Part shown: positions 52,319-64,000 of the stretch, piece after piece
Layout: every line of letters starts with the position of its first letter
Numbering within the stretch: position 1 is the first letter of the stretch
Assembly (NCBI GenBank): GCA_008933995.1
Contig: WARS01000090.1
Span: 2,117,501 to 2,181,500, forward strand
DNA: 64,000 nucleotides
Direction of reading: 5' to 3'
Source of the DNA: Datnioides undecimradiatus
Lineage: Eukaryota > Chordata > Actinopteri > Lobotiformes > Datnioididae
Made by a program: the position numbers and the translations under genes
The notes under the pieces: generated by a model
What the model saw: only the letters and a program-made list of their open reading frames with translations
The model's database searches: none
Told to the model about the DNA's origin: nothing

Positions 52319-55029
52319 AGGTGAAAAAGACACTGCACAGATTAAAATATTATAATATTTTATATTTAATATTATCATTAACACATTTGTATTTGCTAAA
52401 TAATGGTGCAACATGGACACAGAATATAGTTTTTTTTATTTAATAAAGACAATAGATTAAATACAAGTTGTTACACCATGATACTTAACTTATTAAAAGT
52501 TTTAGAACTCATTTCATTACAGTCAACTAAAACATTTACTACAGCAACCAATTTTAAAAAAAAGTTGTCCATCTTGCTTGCTCTACTGACCATCATAAAA
52601 GGCTATCTATAATAACGTAACAAATAATAATAGTCAATGCACAATAATTGACTGCGGTTTTAACATTATCCTCCATTTCTTATCTTCTATACATAAATAC
52701 AGCAATCGTGAGCCTCCAATAATGCAAGCTCCCTAATAATATAGAAATCTCAGCCTAATGTCTGTGATGGTTTGTATACATCCTAATAGTGTTTTAAACT
52801 GTAAAGCTGCTCCTTTTCCAACAAGCTACGGAACTACTGATCACATAATATTGATTATGAAAGTTAACTATTCAAAACAAGTCACCTAAACAGCTTGTGA
52901 TGCGTATTTCACTTGCTAGACCCCTAACACAGCCGTCCTCTGCTCCCACCAACTCAGAGTCGAATGACTGCGACGTTTGTTTTTTAGTTTTAAAAAGAAG
53001 ACGACAGTTTGTCTCATGTGTCAGTGAGCATGGAAAGAAGTGCAGAACTTACCAGCAGCTGTTAATCAAATGTGTTGAGAGATGAGCCCTTCACACATTC
53101 TTTGTTGATGATTGGGACCACAGCTTGATCCGACATGCAAATGGTAATCCCAGTTGATGATATTTACCCAAGAACTGTGTAAAATCCACTTGATGAAGTG
53201 CGTAGTGTTGGTAGGGCAGCTCTCTGTGTCCACCACTGAATTTTAGGAATTTAAGGTCAATTCTGTTTTCATTGCACATTTCACATTTTATGAAAAAGCT
53301 CTGCGTCTATCTATAAAGCTGTATGATTTCTTTTTTTTTGGGCCTACAGTAGAACAAACTGTAAATTGACACATTGGCACAGTAAAAAACACATTATAGC
53401 AAACTTGTTTAGCGTGATACATCAACGAACCATGAACAAGCTGGCATTCACTTGACATGGTGCTGCTGACCATCTGACTCCCCCTTTCAGCTTATGTTCC
53501 TTAAGTAGAAATATATAGCTCTCAAGAAGCTGCTAATGCCCTTATGTTGTGTTCATTCTGATGTTTTGGTGCTGGGTAATCAGCCTACAGCGGATCTGTT
53601 GCTGCCTGCTGTGTGTGAGCAAGATAGAGAGTCATGTTGCAATGAAAATAAAACAATAAGCTCCAATACACTGGGTGCACTCAGAGGCTGGACGGAGCTG
53701 CAGAGATCAGTGATCATTTCATGAGTTCACCACTTTAACTTCAGGTAAAAATATTAATTGCTGCAGCACACAACTTTTGAACTACCTTTATTCCGACCAA
53801 CGGCCTGTAGTGTTGCATCAGAAACCAAGATTCATTTGACCGGGCAGTGTTTCATCTGCCGTTTCCAGCTCTGGTGACCACGACGCTCAGCTTCTTCTTC
53901 ATGTTCTTACCTGCCGAGAGTCGAGGGCGTCGGTATCCTCTGAGCCGCCTTTCTTTAAGTTTAAGTTTAGTTAGTTTACATCATTGTTGCACTTATTGGT
54001 TGTTTCTTTCCACCTGGTAAACTGAATCAGTGTTCACATTCTCCTACAGTATGATCGTCCTCATTAACAAGTGTTTTGACGTCACTGTGGCGACAGCAAC
54101 GCAGCTAACCTTCGTAGTGCATGGAAGTCCTACTTTTTTATACTATATTTTATTATAATATAATATATATTTATATTAGCATGTCATCATTCACGTTAGC
54201 AAAACAGTATGTTGCCATGGCATTATGTAAAAAACATCATTATCTGTTGCACTTTCATTTTTAATTACTCACATACCAACATCACGCTGCGCCCAGTTCT
54301 GTGGCATGGACTATGTTAACCATCAACAGGTTCTGCGGACCTTTAGAAAATGCGGTACTATAATCCAGTGTCTTATCACGCAGTAGACTACACACATGTG
54401 GTGACAGTCTGAAACAAAAGCATCATCTCCTTACTCTGCCTTTGGAGAGACACATTTCTCCAGCTCTTTGTCAACACATCGGGATTCAATTTCACTGTAA
54501 ACAAGTTAACAAGCCACCTTCAGCTGATCTCATCCCATCTCTTTGGTCTACTGGTCGTAGTGGCTCTAGCAGCAATGGACGTCCAGCAACCAAGCTGCAG
54601 CTTCAGCCTGGTCGCCTCCTCAGCCACCTTTCACTTTTAGTAAACAGAGGAGAGTTTTATCCACAGTATCAGTTTAATTTCCTGTATTGCATTTCACTTT
54701 CTGCTGAGTTAGCCCCACTCATAAATTCACAGGACCACAGACAAACACTTCCTCCATCCAACTTTCCTTTCACCATTAAAAGTTTGTCAAACCTTTTTAT
54801 TCTCTATTCCTATCGTAAACTTGACACCTCTATGACAGAGAGGGAACAGGGTAGTAAACCTTTAACTGCTCATAATTCTTCTGAAAGTGGTGAAATTAGC
54901 CGGACTGCCCCGTCACGCTGGAGACTGAGGGATCTGTCTCACATTTCAGCTTCAGCGGAGAGGCTCTGAGGTCGGACGCGAACACATTTGAAGACGACTG
55001 AGGAGGCGTGGAAGCATCGAAGCCCTTAT

Positions 55030-55941
55030 CCATCCTTCCATCTCATTACCCTCTCCTCCCTGTCCTGGGTGGGGACACAAATGCGTCGGCGCATGTGCTT
55101 GGCCAGGTGGTCATTGCGCATAAAACTCTGAGACATAACGCTGGCTGAACTTCTTAAGCGCCAGTGTGTGTCTGTAGGTGGCGCTGCAGTTTCAGCCGGG
55201 CTGTGAACCTCTCTTGCCACAGAGAGCCAGTTGCAGACGAATGGCGTCCCCGCTGTGCCACCATCACAGGTGAGCCTTCAGATGGGAGTCTTGAGCGTGT
55301 CTTTGCCACAACCAGGATGTGACAGTTGTGCATGTCTTCCTCCTGCTGTCGTCGTTAACTCTGTTAGCTGTTCGGCGTGGACGCAGTTGGGGTAGCGACA
55401 CACAACCTGGCTGGCGCCCCTGGAGGGCGACGCTGGGGCTTAGAGGCGGAGCTGAGACTGGCACGATATCCTGCTGCGGTTCCTCAGGGAGAGCGGTTCC
55501 TGCAGCATTTCAGGGGCCAGCGGCTCCATCTTGACCATCACAGAAGAGGTGGGATGAATGCGAGGCGGGCATGTGAGAGCTGGAGGCAGGGTCGCCTAGC
55601 TGCGGGTCAGGCGTAGGGGCCCAAAGAGGACTGCAACCCCATGGGCTCCCTGGACTCCCCAGAGGGCAAGCCAACACCTGCCCCGTCACAGGTCTATCAG
55701 CTCCTGGTTGGACGCGTCCTGTGGAGGTCCCACCAGGAAGGATGTTCATGTCTTCTGGAGCTGCCACTAGGTGGTGCTGTCACTTGGCTCTGCCCACAGC
55801 TCGTACGGGTGGGCCATGTGAGCAGCTGGTGCAGGTGCAAGACTGGTGATGAGGTCAGCTGCTCAAAGTGTTGTTCACTATCTTGTGGGCAGCACCTGAG
55901 AATATTACCACATGATAGGATGACAGTTGCATTGAAAACAC
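55030..55941 (-). pseudogene. sp6: Decayed SP6-type (SP/KLF) zinc-finger transcription factor gene
   Basis: On the minus strand, fragments in different frames follow human SP6 in order. From about 55830 come an MAHPYE-W segment and WWDLH (near 55730), a degraded LQSSLGPY stretch (near 55630) and the Buttonhead-type VCRYPNC (near 55390). MHNCHI and KTSHLKAHL of finger 1 follow (near 55270-55330), then SGD...FVCNWL of finger 2 (near 55230). LQRHLQTHTG (near 55160) and FMRNDHLAKHM (near 55095) close the series. The MHNCHI, SGD-PFVCNWL, LQTHTG and DHLAKHM details are SP6-like rather than SP1- or SP5-like. The frame is broken many times: a TGA right after KAHL (an Arg position), a TAA after THTG, TAG and TGA-TAG upstream, and several indels. 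An acceptor-like CTCTCTGCAG lies at 55942, so the remnant is not obviously a processed copy. No intact sp6 is in the window. It could be a lost WGD duplicate or a lone lost gene. Confidence 0.82.
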
Positions 55942-57000
55942 CTGCAGAGAGGAAGAACAGACAGTGTTATCTCTTCAAATCTGGTATCAACTTATCTTTT
56001 TCACTTTGTTGCACTTTTCTCAATGACTTCACTAAACCACCGCATAATGACTTTGAAGGTCTGAGGTCATTTTTTCAGGCTTTGAAATTACTCAGCTTCT
56101 GCTGATCTAACATTTCTGAACATCAGAAGTGCAGACACTCAGGCCTAAATCCGCCTGTCTACAACATTTAAATAACCAACCCCAAGCACACCTCCTTCAT
56201 CGCCATGGATACTGCAGTTCTCACGCTGCGTGGCCGTGGAGACAGAGCAGAGGGGGAGACAGACGTGTCCAGGCAGAAGCCTGCCACATGCATCCGCTGC
56301 CAGGTACTTCCCATGGAGGACAGTCAAAGACAAGCGCAAAGAAAACAACATCATCGGCCTTGTGCAGAAGCAGCGGCGGGGGGCGAGTGAAGGGAATGTT
56401 GACAGGAGAGCAGTTTGGTAAGGAAGAAGTTCCAGGAGGTATGGCTGCAGGCCAAAGTCTGACCTGTCGTCTCTGAGGTTTGTGGGGGATGAAACCTGGC
56501 GAACCAGAGAACCTGTTTTTTATAAATCACACATGATTTACAACAACAGCCCTCCAGGCAAGTTACAAAAGGAGCCCCGTAAAACGCCCCGCCTCTTACA
56601 CACTGGCGGCAGAAAGCATCAACAGTTGCAGACTGACGGCATTCGGGAGCCTGAGAATGAGAGTCCAGCTAACAATAACCAGAGAACAGATTACTTTATC
56701 ATATAATTCACAGACTGCAGCTCTGAAACAGCATCCTGTCCCCAAACACTCTGCAGGTATGTAAACTCGTGCACACCTCAGCAGCGTCAGTCAGCAAGGG
56801 GAGGGGCTCTGATATCCAAAGGTGACATGAAACTTGTTAAAGCTGGACAAGTCTGGCTCCAAACATGCCCTAGCCCCAAACAACCTTGTTGACTTCCACC
56901 ACACCCCCATCCTGGAACATCTACAATTATCTTTACAGCAGGGAAACAGTAAAGTAGTCTGAAGCTTTTAGAGGTTGGTATCTTGATCTTGAGATCACTT
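55942..57000. other. Non-coding region upstream of the sp6 remnant
   Basis: No supported exon. If the acceptor at 55942 is real, this stretch covers the former 5' intron of the sp6-like gene. A GC-richer patch at about 56200-56420 gives short open frames on both strands, none recognisable. Confidence 0.4.
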
Positions 57001-57300
57001 GCTCTGATACCATGTATCAGCACATTGCACCGGAGTCGTCAGCGAAACAAGGGGTCCAGACTCGGGCGGAAGACGTGCATACGTCCAATATGGAGAGTCA
57101 CTGGAGTCCAGCGGAGAGTGCACGTGTTTTTAGCGCACAGGTGGTGTGACTCTGACTGACAGTGGAGGATCCCCTTTCAATTTGTTGAGTCAATACGACC
57201 AAACCACGAGGATTACACTACAAAAGTCTCCAAAAGGTTCAGTCAAACTCCGCTTGGAGATCTTTCTAAGCATAATAAAATCGTAAAGCAATTAGTTTGG
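57001..57300 (-). mobile_element. Possible Ty1/copia-type LTR end with primer-binding site
   Basis: On the minus strand, 57012-57001 reads TGGTATCAGAGC, the classic copia-type primer-binding site complementary to initiator tRNA-Met. It is directly preceded by a CA at 57014-57013, the expected LTR terminus. The LTR itself would extend to higher coordinates, with its other end unknown. No gag or pol reading frame follows within the window, so this would be a truncated remnant. A chance match of a 12-mer cannot be excluded. Confidence 0.3.
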
Positions 57301-57339
57301 AATTCCTTAATGAAAGGTCTGGTGTTAAAGGTCAAGCTG

Positions 57340-57670
57340 ATTTATGTCGTGTCGGCCTGGAGCCAGAGCCGCTCTGTAATTTTTTGGGAATGCGACTGAG
57401 ACGCACGGCGGAGTGGTCCCCCCCAAAACTCCGCTCTTAGTGACACGACCGTAAACAAACGAAGACAGCAGCATCCTCCTCTGTTCGTCAAAGTGCTGGG
57501 AGCGATAAGAGCTCCCGGGGAAGCAGCAGCATAGCGCTGGGCCTGGGGGGGGAGAGGTGGGGCGGGGGGGGGGGGGGGAGGCAAAAGCCTGGGAGGAGGA
57601 GGATGGTACAGAGCAATGACAGAGCTCTGGTCATAAAACTTGCCCGACCAAGACCCAGCACGGTCCCCGG
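57340..57670. other. GC-rich patch with poly-G run
   Basis: A locally GC- and CpG-rich stretch with G runs near 57545-57580. It stands out from the AT-rich surroundings. It could be an old promoter, for instance that of the decayed sp6-like gene on the minus strand, but nothing in it proves that. Confidence 0.3.
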
Positions 57671-60600
57671 TTTACAAGTCTGCCATCGGGAAGAGGCACA
57701 GAGAGGGAGTGAGCTTCACTCTTTGTGACTTTTTAAAATGAAAACGCTGCAAATCGAGACTTTTTAATCGACACTTTATACACTTTAACTCAAATTTTAC
57801 AGCTTGCACCCAATGTCTCTGATACTTGGTGCCTAATAATTGGTGCTTTTCCAACAACAGCCCGTTTGCAGACTGCTCACCTGCTAATTTGCTAGTTAAC
57901 GCGGCTGCACTGATACATTTTGTCCATTCTCCAGAATAATTTGTAAGCAGATCCTCGTTCATATCCACCATACTATTCAGCATGAGCTCAACCTAGACAG
58001 CTCAAACAGTAATGCTGTTTGAACAGTGAAAAACAAACAAGTCTGGGTCAAATGGCACCTACAGTTAGTTTGTTTTAACCCACTTGAAGGACAAGAGGAC
58101 CTCAATAGATCGATAGAGGTCAGGTCAGGTGTCAAAAGAGTGTAGCGCTTGTTCCTTCAAATCAAAACTGTCTGACCTCTGATTAATATCCGTGTGTGAT
58201 GACCCCAAACCTGTAAGAAACCTGGTGAGTCCAATAATAACGACAAATGATACAGATTTTATTTTAGATTGGATAAAGACCTATACCTGACAACCAGTCA
58301 TTAAAACTAAAAGGTAAGTTTCAGTCCCTGCAAATGAAGGCTTCAGTTAGTGACGTATGGAGCTTCAGACAATCCGAGCTAATCGGCTCCACTGCGTTTT
58401 AACTAAGTGCAGAGATGGTTTAGATACAGATGACAGCTTGACACCCTCAGTGATTTAGACGCGCGGCGTGACACTGATTCACACACGGCACTGTGAAACG
58501 CACGCTCTGGCGCATGTTTTACTACAGGATCCACAGCAGATCATGTGTCACACGTCTTTCTCTGTGAAACCCAAAAAAAAAAAAAAAAGTTTCAAATTTT
58601 TTTATTAAATTGAAAAAAATACATAATTATCAGCCTCCTCACTTTACGTATGAGCACATTTTATCCGCCCACACTGTCCAGCAACAGTTTCTGTGGGTTC
58701 ATCTGCTCAGTTACATGTGCTCATATATGTTGTTTCAGGTTACATATTAAAGATATGGTCTGTATTTAAAATGAGATGCACAGTATGGGACGCCGGTTCT
58801 TCTGGTTTGCACTGAAATTAAAATTGGACTTAATCTAAAAATTATAAAGGTACAGTTAATACATTTACTCATGTGCTGCAGTGAAGTACAGGTTTAAGGT
58901 AACGGTACATTACCTGATATTTCCATTTTACTGCCGCTTTATGATACGTGTAGTTTTATTGAAGAGTTATAGCTTTCAGATTATTTCTTGCACTAAAAAT
59001 AAGTTTTTAAAAATTCAAACTATGCAACACTACATACAGAAAATAAAATCAGCTTCACTTTAACCAGTTGCACAACTCAAATAACACTTGATAATACTAA
59101 ATACCAATCCAATATTATGATGATATAACACAGACAAGGGCCGTTCTGCATATTACTACTTTTATTTTTTTACTTTGATTAAACTGTTGCTAATACCTAA
59201 GTGCAAATTATGAATGCCTGTTATTTTACTTTGTGCGCATGCTACTTTTATTAAAGTAAATGATTTGAATATACCCTCCACTGCTGCGTATGCTACACAG
59301 ATAATACACAGATAAGTTATATTGTTTTTGAATAACAAGAATATAATCTTCAACCAGACGGTCTACACTGATGTGATCACAAATGTAACAGATGTTATCA
59401 AGCCTCCACTTTGTGTAACAGTAAATTAGGGTAACTGTTCGCCCCAAATGATTAATCTCTGACTCCTACATTAAAATATTCTGCCTCTCTTGAATTTAGT
59501 AACGACAGCGTCTTCGTCTTTCGCTGTCCGTTCTTGAAAATCTGTCATTAATCTCCAGCTTTAATCAGTTCGCACGGTCCCCGGGGACCGGCCCCACAGG
59601 GGACATGAAAGCAATTGAAACAGTCAACTTTAAATAACCTGATATCTGGCTGAAGGAATAGAAATAGATCAACTAGAAATAGATCAGAAATTGAAATAAA
59701 GCTTTCTCAGCAGCATTAAAGTACAGATTTGATTCATTTTACATAAAAAATTAAACAGGTATTCAGAAAAAATGGTTATTTATTTATTTATTAGTTATTA
59801 TTTAACCAAAGTTTTAAAGATAGAACATCTGCGTATTTATCTTTATGTGAGTGCGTGACACACTCCACTGAAACAGCAGCGTGTTGAATGAAGCCTGTTG
59901 CTGCACACGTACATGTAATCCACACTTTTAAGCCATTACACCTGAAAAACCTTATTCTTATGTTCTTTCACATGTTCCTGTTCAATCCAGGCGGCTCATA
60001 TTGAATTTTTTAAGCGTGTGACTGATTCAACTTCATTCAGGACACGACTTCAAACGTAACTAGTAAAGGGAAAAAGTAGTTTTACGCTTAATTGCAGCTC
60101 TTATGGTCTATTTAATGGGAGATTTGTGTCTTTTTAGACAATGTTCCCAAGTCAGATGAGCTTAAATGTGTATGTTTCAGCCAACTTCAGGTTCTTTTTA
60201 TAGAGATTTGACCCTTTTTTCTCATTTTGTCTGCTTTTAATATGAAACTACTTTGATTTCCTCACATATGGTCTGATTGACAGTTTAAAAATGGGTAATA
60301 TAGTGATTTCATGTCATGTCAATGAATATATAACGACAATATAAACAGATGAGGCTTACAGTAGATCGCAGTGATGGCAAATTCCTGTTGAGTTGTTACC
60401 TGTTGAGCTGCTGCTGCTGTTATTTTCTTTGGGGAATAAATGCACCTTGTTTGGAGAAACCTTGTCTCAGCTCAGCTCTGCGGCTTCTTCCCTTCGTCGA
60501 AACAAAGTGCACAGAAAAATAATATCCTCATCATATCTCATCTGGTTTCCTCCATCGCAGGCGGTCCAGGTGCAGTTCGGCAGCGGCGTTTTGGCGCACA

Positions 60601-63600
60601 GGTAAGCAGCATTCCCAGGAGTGACAAACTTTATGATAGGCTGTGCGTCTTGAGTGGCTCCAGGCTCCGCCCTCTGCTGCTGTGTAGTCCCCCAGCTTTG
60701 AAGATGCGCCCTCGGCTGGAGGTGAGGAAACGGCTCGCTTTGGGAAAACACGGGGATCAATGGGACAGTCTGTCAGAGGTGCCAAAAACCCGGTTGTGTG
60801 GTCTGGGGTTCCCGAAGGAGTTTCCACTTGTATGCTGTTATTATTTGCGTTTTCAGAAAATAAAAGGCCAAATGGGATGCGAATAGTTTATTCAAAGTTT
60901 TATTCTGCTTTTTAGAGCAGCGAGAACACCATGTTTAATTCTTTAATAAGTCTAAAATCTAAAAGCATTTCTACAGACAGTAACCAGTATTAAAGAGAAA
61001 CTGTATACATTTACTCAAATACTTAAGTATACAGTTCAATGTTTGAGACAAGTTAAATATAAATATCAAAGTGCCTTTAAACACTTTATTTTAAATAGTA
61101 CATATATATATATATTTCTTTTTATATGTTCTTTTTACTTCACTACATTTGTTTGATAGCTATGGTTACATTGCAGTTTAGGATTTTACAGATAAAACAC
61201 ATCATCAGCCCACAGAATATACATTTAACTAACAACTAACCATCAGTATGTAAAGCAGTTTCAATTAGTTCTTTGACAAACTACAATATGAATATATTAC
61301 GTAAATGTTACAGCAACCCTAATAATGACAGGGATCCTTATTCACCGCACAATGAGTGAGTTTACTTTTTGAAACTCAAGTGCATTTATAGTTGGGACAT
61401 TTTAACTGAGGTAAAACTTTCAATGCAAGACTTTTACTTGTAGTGGAATTCATTTAAAGTAAATTCTTCTTTTTATTGTCAAAGTTACAGCAAAATAGCC
61501 AAAGAGCTGCAGCATGAACGGCAGAGTGATTCCACAGACGCGCCTCTGAGATCACGACATGTGAGAGTTGAAGTACCCCTGCGCTGTATCAGCTGGGACT
61601 TTGGGCCCTTAAAGCCATCTGTTGATTTTTCAGGATTTATATATAAATAAATATGATAAATATCAAGTTTAGTCAAAAGAAAATCGTTTTTTAAACTTTG
61701 GGGGAATTAAAATGATTGACCCACATTCAAGTCTGTGTGGCTTTTTCCACTTAAATCACAATTTGTTTGTCAAAATCTGACATTTTTTTGATGATATTTG
61801 GTTTATTAAGGCAAAGGACACTCTCATATTTACTTTATTTCATTTCCACACATTTTTCTTTCAAAACTACAAACTGTTCACAAAAACATAAAACAAGATC
61901 AGGACATCTTCGTAGTGCCTTATGTCACATGTTGTCATGGTTATGGCGCTCCAGATGAAGGTTGTACCTGGCGCAGTAACCGACCTGGTCAGTGCAGTGA
62001 CTGCAGCCTGTGAATCAGATAGTTGAGACCTGGAAATCCTTTGATTGCGGACACTCCTGAGAGGCGGTTTGGCCCGAGCCAAAACACACAAGCGCAATGC
62101 ACAAATCTGGAGATCTTACTTTGGGGAAAACAGACGCTGGTTCTGCTTATCAAACTGGCTGAAACTGTTTTTCACATTAGTTTAATATGAAGATTGAACT
62201 TCTTCAAAAGGTTTACAGTTTACCTGCCCAAATGTGGAATTTCTACCAGCGTGCCAGTGTGTCAGAGTTTAATGGACCGCAGCGGCTTTGAACGTGCATC
62301 ACACATTTAATAGTTTTTAACATCGTCTTCCTTTGAGGCCTTTTTCTTTTATTTTGTCTCCTCGCTGAGTTAATTCCTTTCCTGTCACAGCATGTTGGTG
62401 GAGCAGCTTCAAATCAACTGACAAACACAGACCACAGACAGGCCGGCGGGAAGTGACTTCCTACCCCCTCTGCTCCTCTTTTCTCTGAAGCAGCACTTTA
62501 CAAACGCTGAGTTTGAGCTGATTACACATACGGTCATATAGTGGAACCCACGGAGCGATCGGCAAATATTGACAAAGTCTTGATTGAGCACACGTGTTGA
62601 TAGATTTATATGCACCTTCCAGCCATAAAGAGTCATCACGCTAATCAGGAAATGTCGTTTCCTTGAGCGCATTGACCAGCAGATTGCATCAAACAGCGTT
62701 ATAAATTAACTACACACATAGAAAATTTAAATATGCTTTGACAAATTTGCCCCAGACTGGTGTAAAACTTTGATAATTGAAATAAGTGCAACACCTCCAG
62801 TATCCCATATCTGTCAGTGTAAATGTACCTGCAGCCTTAGAGGAGATCAGGCCACAGAATTGAAGACCACACACCACGCCTAAATGTTGTTTACCAGCGT
62901 CTTTAAATAGTCAAGCATATTTCCTCATGAATACAATGCAGCACAATCAGAAAGAGACTGCTTAATAACATTTAATTACAGTGCAATTTCAAGGGGGGGC
63001 TTACAAATTCTCCTAATGATTTAAACGTGTTTAGATAGCTTGTTTGACAGTTTTTATGTCTGTTACCGCTTACATATTTTTTTTTTGTATAAGAATTTAT
63101 GCCGTGTGTACATGAAAATGTTTGTGGTTCTTTAAACGCTCTTGCAAGGTGGCTTTTCCTGAAGTACTGACATTTACACTTGTCATCAATCCAGCTAGGA
63201 TCCCTGTGAGTTTCAGCGTGGTGGAGTAACACCTATTTATAAGACTGGAGCAACCTTTGACTTTTGCATGTTAACGTGGTTCAGACCAAACCCATCCACG
63301 GTGCAGAATACTTCTCACTAATTGCATCAGAAGGAACAAACAATGTGTTAATGTCAACAGTGTACTGATTTGGCACTTTGCATTAAGTCATGAACGCTCC
63401 ATACAGTATTGTACTGCGAGGGAATTATGTTGGGCGTGTGCTTTCAGATGTCAGTCAAACTGGAAACATACAGCCAAATTCAGTTTTCAGTTCATAGATG
63501 CTAGTGGAAATAATTTGCAGTGGATTAATTTATTACATTATTATTGCTGGTTTTGCCGGAGCTGCTGCTTCACCATACACTTCTTTTTTTTTAAAGATAA

Positions 63601-63849
63601 TTATTTAAGTTGCACTGTGGGACAACAGCATATCAACACCTGATTGACAAATAAATTTATCTGCATTTCTTACAATTTGTAGGTTTTCTGGTGTGAATTT
63701 GCTGCGCGTGCACGATCGTACAGACAAAGCATTGAAGTACCAAAATGGTGAAAATCTGTTTCTATTTGAAGATACAGTCAAAAAGGCAAGTGGACTTTAA
63801 ATTTGATTTGTCCTGTTTCCAAGGTCACACCCATTCATTAAAAGAAGCA
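57671..63849. other. AT-rich intergenic region without supported genes
   Basis: No confident coding exon on either strand. A 41-base exon-shaped segment at 60561-60601 with good splice sites is noted separately. A-rich and T-rich tracts (58572-58620), a short TATA repeat near 61102 and some GC-richer sequence at 60560-60800 are the only structure that I see. Confidence 0.45.
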
Positions 63850-63879
63850 GTTTGACAGTTTTTGGGGAAGAAAGGCTCA

Positions 63880-64000
63880 TTTTCTCCACTGTGATGTCTT
63901 CTGTGTGCTAAACATGAAGCTATACAGCTAGCAACTAGTTAGCTTAGCGTAGGAAGGGATAGCTCGTCTGGCTCTACCCAAAAGAAGCAAAGTTCAACCG
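63880..64000. repeat. Part of a widespread teleost dispersed repeat, cut by the window edge
   Basis: CTAAACATGAAGCTATACAG, CTAGTTAGCTTAGCGTAGGA and GATAGCTCGTCTGGCTCTAC in this order match a sequence that I recall from a great many fish loci (the usual form has AGTTAGCTTAGCATA and AGCCTGGCTCTGTCC). It continues beyond the window. Confidence 0.6.

Larger units (their letters stand above)
51324..55029. other. AT-rich intergenic region
   Basis: No supported gene. The cwc25 promoter is presumably in the first 200-300 bases, with CCAC/GGTTCC-rich sequence near 51430-51560. Beyond it are two microsatellites (51851-51895 and 52229-52318) and long AT-rich stretches. The longest open frame, at 54442-54969, is not convincing. 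Confidence 0.5.

Noticed and set aside
52120..52320. Frame encoding YIILYYIIL repeats
   Set aside because: Translation of the TATTA microsatellite; not coding.
54442..54969. Open frame of 175 codons on the plus strand
   Set aside because: No recognisable domain, biased composition of ordinary AT-rich DNA, no splice or promoter context. Length alone does not support a gene here.

Overview
This is vertebrate nuclear DNA, almost certainly from a ray-finned (teleost) fish. Its genes have many short exons with GT-AG introns and long AT-rich spacers, and it carries many (GT)n, (CT)n and (TATTA)n microsatellites and several dispersed repeats of the kind common in spiny-rayed fishes. The encoded proteins align residue by residue with the genes of human 17q12. 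Exon boundaries below were placed by eye from reading-frame continuity, splice consensus and remembered human proteins.

Layout, left to right. A small two-exon minus-strand gene candidate (360-656) lies head-to-head with mllt6 (AF17; + strand, 20 coding exons, 1290-16568, with a 3'UTR of about 2.8 kb). Two tandem CDGSH iron-sulfur genes of cisd3 type follow (+; 20649-22636 and 23849-25077). Next is pcgf2/mel18 (-; 26961-32057), a PRC1 RING subunit, convergent with the second cisd3 copy. About 3 kb upstream of pcgf2 is an unassigned, coding-looking minus-strand first exon (35040-35163), divergent from pip4k2b (+; 35667-43232). Tail-to-tail with pip4k2b is psmb3 (-; 45353-47580), followed by cwc25 (-; 48806-51323). 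The last 12.7 kb has no intact gene that I can support. It contains a decayed sp6-type zinc-finger gene (-; 55030-55941), a possible Ty1/copia-type LTR and primer-binding site near 57.0 kb, microsatellites, and part of a dispersed repeat at the right edge.

The genes do not form one pathway. They are a conserved syntenic block of chromatin factors (mllt6, pcgf2), mitochondrial Fe-S proteins (cisd3 copies), a phosphoinositide kinase (pip4k2b), a proteasome subunit (psmb3) and a splicing factor (cwc25). As I recall the human order, MLLT6-CISD3-PCGF2-PSMB3-PIP4K2B-CWC25, the fish window differs by inversion of the psmb3/pip4k2b pair and duplication of cisd3.

The observations most worth following are the sp6 pseudogene, the tandem cisd3 pair (one copy uses a GT microsatellite as a splice donor), the two unassigned minus-strand coding candidates, an 11-residue triplication in AF17, and changes at conserved positions of the pcgf2 RING. 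I found no tRNA, rRNA, CRISPR array or prokaryote-type system.
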